Shown here: positions 1-5,856 of the stretch, piece after piece
Layout of the letters: every line of letters starts with the position of its first letter
Numbering within the stretch: the stretch's first letter is position 1
DNA from: Bacteroidales bacterium
GTDB taxonomy: Bacteria > Bacteroidota > Bacteroidia > Bacteroidales > F082
Reading direction: 5' to 3'
Length of the DNA stretch: 5,856 bases
NCBI GenBank assembly: GCA_017651645.1
Contig: JAGCCO010000123.1
Location: forward strand, 1-5,856
The notes under the pieces: model-generated
Seen by the model: the letters and a program-made list of their open reading frames with translations, nothing else
The model's database searches: none
Told to the model about the DNA's origin: nothing
Program-made: the position numbers and the translations under genes

Positions 1-109
1 CGGGCTTGACAGGCAGTTCGCTGACAACCGTGCCAGTCCTGGTCTGACGGTAGAGCAGTTGCCCCACCTTACCGCTGATTTTGGTATTTACACCGAAGAT
101 TTTAGCCAT
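1..109 (-). CDS. 5' end of a small hypothetical protein with an N-terminal SGKVG motif (partial)
   Basis: The ATG at 109-107 opens a frame of 36 codons that runs off the left edge. The protein begins MAKIFGVNTKISGKVGQLLY and continues with a basic, Thr/Val-rich stretch ending in ELPVKP. The start is well placed: on the coding strand a purine run AAAGAAAGGAAA (complement of 115-126) puts an AAGGA-like site about 7 bases before the ATG. There is no signal peptide or membrane segment in the visible part, so a cytoplasmic protein is likely. The short start followed by SGKVG recalls a group of small uncharacterised Bacteroidota proteins (DUF6266-like, some phage-associated). That is an impression from memory and may be wrong. 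No function is assigned. It is on the same strand as the giant downstream-ending gene but far from it, so it must have its own promoter. Confidence 0.6.
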   Translation of the reverse strand, partial: MAKIFGVNTKISGKVGQLLYRQTRTGTVVSELPVKP

Positions 110-432
110 AAAGGTTTCCTTTCTTTAATTTTTGTTGTACTTTCTTTTCAGTCCTCTTGGCGATGCCCGATATGTGCACCTGTCAGGCTTGGCTTTGAAA
201 GACGGGGCAAAAATAAAGCGGCGGGAAACAATGGGGTATGGATTTGTCCTCTTTCTGTACTGATTCTATATGGATAAATACCTGTTTCTGTACTGTTACA
301 TGTGGTGTGGACAAAGGGTAAAATAAGGCTTGCAAGGCAGGTTTTTGGAAAAAATTGGGTAGATGAGATTGATATATTGAAAAATACAAAATATTAATAT
401 TCAATTTATTTATCTAAAATATCAAAAAATAT
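110..432. other. Intergenic region upstream of the SGKVG gene
   Basis: These 323 bases hold no convincing gene. The open frames here either lack a ribosome site or are antisense to the SGKVG start. For the minus-strand gene at 109, the best -7 candidate is TATTTTTG on the minus strand (complement of 208-215). It fits TAnnTTTG, but no TTTG lies at the right -33 distance, so it is weak. The region also holds the direct repeat at 252-295. Bases 365-432 are very AT-rich and lead into the plus-strand promoter. Confidence 0.5.
252..295. repeat. Direct repeat of TTTCTGTACTG, possible operator
   Basis: The 11-base word TTTCTGTACTG occurs at 252-262 and again at 285-295, exactly 33 bases apart, close to three helical turns. 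The second copy runs on into TTACA. Two exact copies in the same orientation at helical spacing, between oppositely directed transcription units, fit a site for a dimeric regulator that binds tandem half-sites. CTGTAC-like direct repeats are known for some GntR/MocR-type regulators, but no such gene is visible here and that link is speculative. Confidence 0.4.
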
Positions 433-463
433 TTTGCAGGAATGAGAAAAAGTTGTACTTTTG
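433..463 (+). promoter_or_regulatory. Bacteroidota-type promoter (TTTG, N19, TAnnTTTG)
   Basis: TTTG at 433-436 and TACTTTTG at 456-463 are separated by exactly 19 bases. This matches the -33/-7 consensus of the primary sigma factor in Bacteroides and relatives. Transcription should start at about 468-471 and run rightwards. The -33 element sits in the right arm of an imperfect inverted repeat, CAAAA-AATA-TTTTG at 423-436, which may be chance in AT-rich sequence. The promoter points away from both protein genes and into a non-coding stretch. Confidence 0.75.
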
Positions 464-472
464 CATAAACAT

Positions 473-520
473 ACTTACCTCTTTTCCCATAAGAACAGCG
501 CGCTCAAGGTAAGTTTTTTT
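473..520 (+). terminator. Promoter-proximal hairpin with T7 tract (early terminator or attenuator)
   Basis: ACTTACCT at 473-480 is perfectly complementary to AGGTAAGT at 507-514, and seven T's follow at 514-520. The 26-base loop contains the palindrome AGCGCGCT at 497-504, which could form a small inner hairpin or a kissing contact. The hairpin begins within a few bases of the predicted transcription start, so most transcripts might end near 520 as an RNA of about 50 nt. Alternatively it may act as an attenuator. The long loop and AU-rich 8-bp stem make it weaker than the terminator at 736-780. Confidence 0.5.
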
Positions 521-735
521 ATATAGTCTTTTCCACTGGGGTGACACAACGGAGTTTATTGACGGGTGCAGATTGACGGTGTGTTGGTAAGATTGTCAGC
601 GGTTTTCTTTCGAGGACGAATACGGCAATCTGTGTGGTGGTTCGCTACTTACGGAAGTCAAGCGGATTTGTTCTTGTAGTTTACTTTTGAAGAGGCGGAT
701 TACCGACGACAAAAATGAAAAGATATAAAACACAA

Positions 736-780
736 CCCTCCCCGAGACGTAACTAATGGCGTTTCGGGGAGGGATTTTTT
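736..780 (+). terminator. Strong Rho-independent terminator
   Basis: The left arm at 736-749 (CCCTCCCCGAGACG) pairs with the right arm at 760-773 over 14 bp with a single G-U pair. The loop is 10 bases, and A plus six T's follow at 774-780. This is a textbook intrinsic terminator for rightward transcription. On the other strand the stem is followed by TTGTGTTTTAT, so it could work weakly in both directions. Confidence 0.88.
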
Positions 781-1141
781 GACGTGGGGTGCTTACGGCT
801 TGCAGAGGTGGCGGCAGATAATCATTTATTCTCCACTATTGTTTGCTCTGCTCCAATCTGCATATCCCAACTAGAGTGGGTTGATGCCGGAGCGTGTTTT
901 TACGACAGACCTAAAAGTTGAGATGCGATGCAGCACCTTCTCGTTTTCCAAAAACATTAAATATGATTTGATTTGGAACTAATCATTGAAACATATAAAT
1001 TACATTATTGTATTTATATCAATTAGTTATATGCGATACCATTGCTATAAAAACATTGCAAAGTTAATGAATGAAGAATCTTTTGAATGGAAGGATTTCT
1101 GGGATGGCTTCATCGCTATTACAAATTCGTGTACTTACAAA
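781..1141. other. Non-coding region between the two terminators
   Basis: These 361 bases contain no supported gene. A plus-strand frame from TTG at 986 reads to 1222 but crosses the terminator stem and the antisense 3' end of the giant gene, so I do not call it. A minus-strand TAACTTTG (complement of 1059-1066) matches a -7 element but lacks a -33 TTTG. The only clear structure is the nested hairpin at 850-901. Bases 945-1080 are AT-rich. Confidence 0.5.
850..901 (+). other. Nested three-part hairpin followed by T5
   Basis: Three complementary blocks nest in order: GCTCC (850-854) with GGAGC (889-893), GCAT (860-863) with ATGC (884-887), and CCCA (866-869) with TGGG (877-880). They enclose a 7-base loop with small internal loops between blocks. 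Five T's follow at 897-901 after GTG. The total of 13 paired bases in collinear order is more than a random hairpin usually shows. Function is unknown; a weak terminator or a structured RNA remnant are possible. Confidence 0.3.
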
Positions 1142-1177
1142 GCAGCCATCCCCTCCAGAATAGGAGGGGATGGCTGC
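1142..1177 (-). terminator. Intrinsic terminator of the giant surface-protein gene
   Basis: Bases 1142-1156 and 1163-1177 form a perfect 15-bp GC-rich stem with a 6-base loop. The stem starts 20 bases after the stop codon of the minus-strand gene. On that strand it is followed by TTTGTAAG, a short U-rich tail. On the plus strand no T tract follows, so it mainly ends leftward transcription. Confidence 0.75.
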
Positions 1178-1197
1178 GAGAACTCTTATGGTGACTA

Positions 1198-4100
1198 TCA
1201 AGCCTTTATTAATTTAAGGTAATAGATGCCGTCAGTGGATTTGATTTTAAGGATATAGTAACCTTTAGAGATGGTATGTATGTCCATTGTGTTCTTACCC
1301 GATACAGAAAGCAACACTTTGCCATTCATATCTATCAGCGTGAGCGTCTCTATGCTGTTGGCTTCTATTCCCACCACGCGTACTTCGTTACCAGCGGGAT
1401 TGGGCACTAAATACGGCTCGGACTGTCCAACGTCAGACATCCTACCGAAATCCTGCCTACTGGTCTTTGCTCCGTTCACAATCTGATCCAAAAGGTCTTT
1501 AACCTTCACGCAGACTACGGCAAGACACAGTTTGTCGTCGTCGCATATCAAAACATGGATGCAAACCACCGAGTCGCCCGATTCCTGCATCTGTTGGAGC
1601 CTTCCATAATCGAGGACGAGCAGCCCCGTGACGGTGGGCAGCGAAGTCGCGTCGTAGTCTACCACCTGGCTGGGCTCTGAGTACACACCCAGGACAGAAT
1701 TGGTTCCCGTAGGCAATGTCAGTTTGAATTTAAATGCTGCCGAGGCATTGGGACTGCTGATTGTGGGGTTGTATAGTATTTCGTCGAGTTTAATTTCGCA
1801 GTCTGTCCCAACACATGCCGAGAAATCGATGGGCATGGAGATTTCCCTTTCGCAGTCCAATGAAGTGCTGATGAGGCTGAAGGCGATGTGGGAAATCTGA
1901 AGGTTGGTAAGCCTGAAACCGATTTGGACAAAGGCTGTAGCACCGGCACCGATAGTTAACGGCAGTGGGCTACTAATGACAGTAACTCCAGACATAGTAC
2001 TTATCTGGTCGAAGATGACAGGAGCCGAGGATTGGTTCGTTACCTCCATAGTCAGAGTGTAATAGAGCTGGCAGTCTTTTATATAACATTCATCCTTGCC
2101 CAGCGGCATTACCTGTATGCTGTCGCAACCGCACATATCATCCTCCTCAATGGTAAGCGTGGGGGATTCTATCTCGCAATTATCGCCAAATCTAACATTC
2201 ATGCTGTAATTGCCGTATTGTGGCAATGGTAGGTAAATATTATGATTGTTAGTCCCGTTGGCAATCCATCCTCCTTCAAGCGACCATACCCACTTCAGCC
2301 CATCCGGACTTAACATATAGACAGGGAGTGTGTCTGGAAGACATCTTGTATAGCATCCCGTGAGCAATGCATCGAAATTGGGTGCATGGGTGATATAAAT
2401 CCTGCTGGTGTCGCTCCTGCAGCCGCTGTTCTGGTCTACAATGAAAGCGGTAGCATATCCCGCAGAGTAATAGTTGGCCTGATTGCCCAATGAGCCGTTG
2501 CTCCAGCTGGCGTATCTGTCGGATACGAGGTTGACCGGTGGCTTACAGATACAACTATTTTCGCCAAAGCTCAATACGGGTGGGGCTGGAGTTTTATACA
2601 CATGGAAAGTCATGGTTGCCGTTTCCTCGCAATTTTGGTTGTGGATGGTTAAAGAAATCGTATAGTCGCCATCTGTTGACGGAACGAAATATGGGTCTGT
2701 TGAATGGGGATTGGTTAACGATACTGTTGTCCCTGCTTTTGTCAGAGTCCAGTCGTATGAAATATAGCTATTGTGTGTAAAACATGAAAAATGTATTTCT
2801 TCGCCAGTACAATGTTTCTCAATGTCTTTGATGAGAACTAGCGGCTTGTCGAAGAATCCCACGTTCACCTCTCCTTCTCCGATACACCCGTTCACGTCAA
2901 CAACTCTGACGCTGTAGTCACCAGTATAATGCGTGTTATATTCATAAGCGTTGCCTGTCAGGTTTGAGGGTGTGGGAGTGGGTGAAAACAAATAACCTGA
3001 AGATTGAACTTGGTTATAAGAATAATGAGAATTCGTTTGAGAGTTTTTATAAACGATTAATCTATCGTCTCCCATACATACTGGATTGGTGGATTCTAAT
3101 ATAAGATGTCCCTTCTTAAGGATATCCGAATAGATTTTATATATTCTGTTTTTACTAGTAGTACATCCATTAAAATCGGTTATCTCTAAACTTACTATGA
3201 ACTGCGTTCCCATTGTTCCGTAATAGGTGTGATCTTGATGCGAATGATTAGATATTGCATTATCACCAAAATTCCATAGATAACTGTTAGCTGTTCCAGA
3301 AATCTCGGCCGAAAAATTAAATGGAACATCGGCGCACAAATTGGTTCTATCAGGATTTATTCTGAAAATGGATGCTTGGGGATATAAGGTAAACAGCGTG
3401 GAAACGGAATAGCCACAGTCTTCTATTCTCGCAGTAATAATGAAGTTAGTTTCAACCGTAGGTAAAACTATATTATTGATGCTATATGTATAAGCGCCAG
3501 GCAGCATTGCATAGTCTGCGTTGTTGAAGTTGAAATAGAGAGTTCTGGACCCTTCAAAAGCAGGGTCATAGTAATAAGAGTTATCAGTAACCACTATCCG
3601 GGAGTTCTCGCAGTCGTATCGTGCGGAAACATTGAGTATGTATTGTACCAAAATTGTTTTAGAAGCATAATGACAATTATCACATTCATCGTTGGTTGTG
3701 GCCTCTATGACATGGTACCCGACGGTGGTGTATTCCACTCTGAACATCGTTGAGGAAAGTTGTGTGATTTGTGCATTCTCATCATCGGTTGTGATAATCC
3801 ATTCGCACCCGACATCCTCCAACTCAATTCTCACCACAGCACCGCAAACATCAGTTATCATTGTGGATTGTTCGCAATCGTCCAATATCTTCTTGCACAC
3901 CTTATTATCGCATCCTGTCAGGTTGTTTGTAATGGTCAGACAGTATTCTCCTGTTCCGATAATCGGGCATGTCATTGTTGTAGAAACGGGCGTACCGTCG
4001 TATGTCCAGGAATATGAGTAAGGGCTTGTCGCAGTGTTCTCGCTGTCATAATTCATTTCCCGTGAGAGGATGTTCCCATTTCTCACTATTACGAAACTGG

Positions 4101-5856
4101 GCTTGCGTATGATGTGAATTAAAGACGTTGCGTGAAGATTATTGCAGAAATGGGTGTTGTCATTTGTATTGTAGGTGAGGTCAATGGGAATATTCCCGGC
4201 TTGAGTGAAAGTGTGGCTTATAGGATTCGAAGAACCAATATTTATTCCACCCACTTTCCATGACTCCGCCTCGAAGGAGGTGCCACAGTTGGCACATGTT
4301 GCTGTTAGCGTTACCGCTTCCCCTTGGCAAGATGAGGCAGGATTAATGGTTACGACAGCATTATTCTCTCCCACCACGACATTATAGGCTACCGAATCTT
4401 TCAGTCCGTAGCAATAATGTCTTACAAGGGACAGGACGAATGGCGCATATATGCCATTTTCCATTGTGTTGACAATGACATCCACCGATGCCTCCGTTTT
4501 GTCACCAATGACGCTTGCGCGGTTTTCTGGCTGCACCTTCCATTCATAGAACACATTGTCCTGTAGGGGTGCATCGAGATGCATTATGGATTGAGGACAG
4601 GCATATAACGTTTCGGGTACTATACTCGCAAGCTCGAAGGCTGTCACAGTATGGACGGCAGCCTCCGACCTGCACCCCGTGCGGTTGTCGACGGTAAACA
4701 CATTGACATTACACACCTCGTCGCCGTATGGGACTGTGAAAATATTGTTAGAAATGGGCGTCAAGGTTGCCTGTGAACATGGCGCTGCCCATTCCAGATG
4801 GCAGCCCTCGCCCACACCAGCTCCACTGCTAATAGTCAGGTCAAGTGAATTGTTGCGGCACACGATGTGTTTGCCCTCTATCATGCCCACGCTTATTGCC
4901 TCCGGGGGAGCATTGACCTCGACATAGTATACGGCCTCGTTGCAATAATTATCGCTTGAGGCGGTGATGGTGTAGGTACCAGTCTCTAAAAACTGGTATG
5001 AGAGGGTGTTGCCATCCGATGTCTGACTTATGCCGGAAGGGGAAAGTATCTTCCATTGTAGAATACCATCCGGCTCATTGGTGCTGTAGGTATATGAACT
5101 ATTGAGACATACAATTTTCTCTCCATTGATGACAAGTCTTGGCAACACATGGATGGTGTCCACTTGGGAGGTAAACCCCACACAACCCAGAAAATCGCAG
5201 CCATAGTTGACGGTGATAGTATATACACCGTTGGAATCGAAGGTGATGATTCGCTCGTTTATGTTGTCGCCGTTGACTATCGTCACGCCGGTCGAGGGCT
5301 GTACTGTCCAGTCGTAATAAGTGCTGCCCCACAATGGAAGACTGTATTTGAAGAATTCTCCCTGGCAGAGTTCTTTCTTTCCCATTATGCCGATGTTATC
5401 GGATATTATGGGTATCTTTACGGACATAATACTGTTGCACACATTCTCATCGCAAAATGCACCGTCGAGTCCGATTGTCCCATAACCGCTGGCTGGATTG
5501 TCCCACAGCACCTCAACGGATGGAGTGCCCTGGCCTGTCGTGATGACACCCCCATCTACAATCCAGACGTAAGGACTACATGCAACGTTGAGAGCCGTGT
5601 ATTTTGCTGCCGTTCCCCCACAAACAGTGCCATAACATGACAATTCAAGATTTTTTCCGTCCTTGAGTTTGATGCGGAATGTCTCGGTGGTATCACACCC
5701 ACAGAACGAAGTCAGAATGTGTTTCACTATCATTTCTGTGTTTATGTCTTCAAGCGTGTAATTTCGAGTGCTCTCAGTGCTAATGCTGCTTTCCCACAGG
5801 AAACCCGTAGCAATGGTCTGGACGTTCACGCTGTTGTCGATGAATTCCACAGAGCC
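1198..5856 (-). CDS. Giant cysteine-rich PKD/Ig-repeat surface protein with T9SS type A sorting domain (5' end outside window)
   Basis: The frame runs from the right edge to TGA at 1200-1198. The GTG at 5850 is only the first possible start: Gly-Ser codons precede it with no stop, and no signal peptide follows, so the true start lies upstream. Residues here are numbered from that GTG. Residues 80-150 contain a PKD-like unit (WIVDGG, GQGT, VLW). From about 160 to 1240, Ig-like modules of about 85 residues repeat. Most open with a Cys in a C-x-G/N-like context (C162, C248, C331, C418, C508, C669, C747, C839, C925, C1014) and end in a GxYTIT/GDYS-type strand. One canonical PKD core, WNFGD, is at 859-863. 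Residues 1242-1455 look like two further beta-sandwich domains. After a short linker, 1478-1550 form the sorting domain. I count about 58 Cys, none in the last 100 residues, which suggests disulfides. By family knowledge the protein reaches the surface through Sec and T9SS. An adhesive or structural role is inferred; no catalytic domain is visible. Confidence 0.92.
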   Translation of the reverse strand, partial: GSVEFIDNSVNVQTIATGFLWESSISTESTRNYTLEDINTEMIVKHILTSFCGCDTTETFRIKLKDGKNLELSCYGTVCGGTAAKYTALNVACSPYVWIVDGGVITTGQGTPSVEVLWDNPASGYGTIGLDGAFCDENVCNSIMSVKIPIISDNIGIMGKKELCQGEFFKYSLPLWGSTYYDWTVQPSTGVTIVNGDNINERIITFDSNGVYTITVNYGCDFLGCVGFTSQVDTIHVLPRLVINGEKIVCLNSSYTYSTNEPDGILQWKILSPSGISQTSDGNTLSYQFLETGTYTITASSDNYCNEAVYYVEVNAPPEAISVGMIEGKHIVCRNNSLDLTISSGAGVGEGCHLEWAAPCSQATLTPISNNIFTVPYGDEVCNVNVFTVDNRTGCRSEAAVHTVTAFELASIVPETLYACPQSIMHLDAPLQDNVFYEWKVQPENRASVIGDKTEASVDVIVNTMENGIYAPFVLSLVRHYCYGLKDSVAYNVVVGENNAVVTINPASSCQGEAVTLTATCANCGTSFEAESWKVGGINIGSSNPISHTFTQAGNIPIDLTYNTNDNTHFCNNLHATSLIHIIRKPSFVIVRNGNILSREMNYDSENTATSPYSYSWTYDGTPVSTTMTCPIIGTGEYCLTITNNLTGCDNKVCKKILDDCEQSTMITDVCGAVVRIELEDVGCEWIITTDDENAQITQLSSTMFRVEYTTVGYHVIEATTNDECDNCHYASKTILVQYILNVSARYDCENSRIVVTDNSYYYDPAFEGSRTLYFNFNNADYAMLPGAYTYSINNIVLPTVETNFIITARIEDCGYSVSTLFTLYPQASIFRINPDRTNLCADVPFNFSAEISGTANSYLWNFGDNAISNHSHQDHTYYGTMGTQFIVSLEITDFNGCTTSKNRIYKIYSDILKKGHLILESTNPVCMGDDRLIVYKNSQTNSHYSYNQVQSSGYLFSPTPTPSNLTGNAYEYNTHYTGDYSVRVVDVNGCIGEGEVNVGFFDKPLVLIKDIEKHCTGEEIHFSCFTHNSYISYDWTLTKAGTTVSLTNPHSTDPYFVPSTDGDYTISLTIHNQNCEETATMTFHVYKTPAPPVLSFGENSCICKPPVNLVSDRYASWSNGSLGNQANYYSAGYATAFIVDQNSGCRSDTSRIYITHAPNFDALLTGCYTRCLPDTLPVYMLSPDGLKWVWSLEGGWIANGTNNHNIYLPLPQYGNYSMNVRFGDNCEIESPTLTIEEDDMCGCDSIQVMPLGKDECYIKDCQLYYTLTMEVTNQSSAPVIFDQISTMSGVTVISSPLPLTIGAGATAFVQIGFRLTNLQISHIAFSLISTSLDCEREISMPIDFSACVGTDCEIKLDEILYNPTISSPNASAAFKFKLTLPTGTNSVLGVYSEPSQVVDYDATSLPTVTGLLVLDYGRLQQMQESGDSVVCIHVLICDDDKLCLAVVCVKVKDLLDQIVNGAKTSRQDFGRMSDVGQSEPYLVPNPAGNEVRVVGIEANSIETLTLIDMNGKVLLSVSGKNTMDIHTISKGYYILKIKSTDGIYYLKLIKA
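1201..1419 (-). other. T9SS type A C-terminal sorting domain (Por-secretion tail) within the giant gene
   Basis: The last 73 residues show the family hallmarks in order: PNPAGNEV (from residue 1483), a strand LTLIDMNGKVLL (from 1503), and the terminal ISKGYYILKI / YYLKLIKA block. In T9SS substrates this domain guides passage through the outer-membrane translocon and is normally cleaved by the PorU sortase, which can link the mature protein to anionic lipopolysaccharide. The domain ends exactly at the stop codon, so the 3' end of the gene looks intact. Confidence 0.93.

Larger units (their letters stand above)
469..780 (+). ncRNA. Putative non-coding RNA of unknown class, bounded by a promoter and an intrinsic terminator
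   Basis: The unit is bounded by a consensus promoter (433-463) and a strong terminator (736-780), giving a transcript of about 310 nt. No frame inside has both a start codon and a ribosome site. Local structure is visible: the 473-514 hairpin, AGATTGTC (590-597) pairing with GGCAATCT (624-631) with one G-U pair, and a small ACTT/AAGT hairpin near 647-658. The word ATTGACGG appears twice between 559 and 580. I do not see the conserved cores of tmRNA, RNase P RNA or SRP RNA. Bacteroidales-specific RNAs such as the Bacteroidales-1 motif were defined by a similar promoter-terminator bracketing, but I cannot match this sequence to one. A decayed gene is the main alternative. Confidence 0.4.

Noticed and set aside
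59..277. Plus-strand 72-codon frame
   Set aside because: It is antisense to the well-supported start and ribosome site of the minus-strand SGKVG gene.
183..404. Minus-strand 73-codon frame with many aromatic residues
   Set aside because: It has no ribosome site, covers the direct repeats and AT-rich spacer, and has a composition typical of translated non-coding DNA.
598..738. Minus-strand frame of about 46 codons from a GTG near 738
   Set aside because: It starts inside the terminator stem, has no ribosome site and opposes the strong plus-strand promoter.
865..886. Integron attC-like core (CCCAAC ... GGGTTG)
   Set aside because: The bases do not fit RYYYAAC and GTTRRRY, and the pair sits at the loop rather than at the ends of the structure.
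986..1222. Plus-strand 78-codon frame starting at TTG
   Set aside because: It runs through the perfect 15-bp terminator stem and antisense to the 3' end of the giant gene, and its start is a TTG without a ribosome site. An internal ATG at 1067 gives no better case.
3692..4021. Plus-strand 109-codon frame
   Set aside because: It is a shadow within the giant minus-strand gene, without a ribosome site or recognisable domain.
5149..5640. Plus-strand 163-codon frame
   Set aside because: It lies wholly antisense to the giant gene, whose domain content is clear in the other strand; low-stop antisense frames are expected there.
5848..5850. GTG as the start codon of the giant gene
   Set aside because: The frame stays open upstream to the window edge (Gly-Ser codons), there is no ribosome site visible, and no signal peptide follows as a T9SS substrate requires. 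It is almost certainly an internal Val.
1..5856. CRISPR arrays, tRNA or rRNA genes, insertion sequences, a diversity-generating template repeat
   Set aside because: No regularly spaced identical repeats, no cloverleaf or ribosomal core, no transposase frame or paired terminal repeats, and no reverse transcriptase or near-identical long repeat were found by eye.

Overview
The window looks like a piece of a Bacteroidota chromosome, most likely order Bacteroidales. Two things seen in the sequence point there. The large minus-strand gene ends in a type IX secretion (T9SS) C-terminal sorting domain, a system confined to this phylum and its close relatives. An intergenic promoter also matches the phylum's unusual sigma-factor consensus exactly (TTTG, 19 bases, TAnnTTTG). 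Nothing here fixes the genus.

Layout from left to right. Bases 1-109 hold the first 36 codons of a small minus-strand gene that leaves the window on the left. Bases 110-432 are its upstream region and contain an 11-base direct repeat at 33-base spacing that may be an operator. Bases 433-780 form a self-contained plus-strand transcription unit: a consensus promoter, a hairpin with seven T's immediately after the expected start, about 215 bases without a convincing gene, and a strong intrinsic terminator. It is best read as an uncharacterised non-coding RNA of about 310 nt, or about 50 nt if the first hairpin terminates. Bases 781-1141 are non-coding, with one nested hairpin. Bases 1142-1177 are a perfect 15-bp hairpin that terminates the large gene.

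Bases 1198-5856, about 80% of the window, are the 3' part of one giant minus-strand gene. It encodes at least 1552 residues of a secreted, cysteine-rich protein made of tandem PKD/Ig-like modules of about 85 residues, ending in the T9SS sorting domain. It is open to the right edge, so its start, signal peptide and N-terminal domains lie outside. By family knowledge such proteins are exported by Sec, cross the outer membrane through T9SS and are attached to the cell surface or released. Their roles are usually adhesion or structure; the ligand cannot be read here.

The two genes share a strand but are separated by more than 1 kb, a terminator and an opposing transcription unit, so they are not an operon. 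I see no tRNA, rRNA, CRISPR array, insertion sequence or complete multi-gene system. The least explained parts are the 433-780 unit and the patchwork composition of the giant gene.
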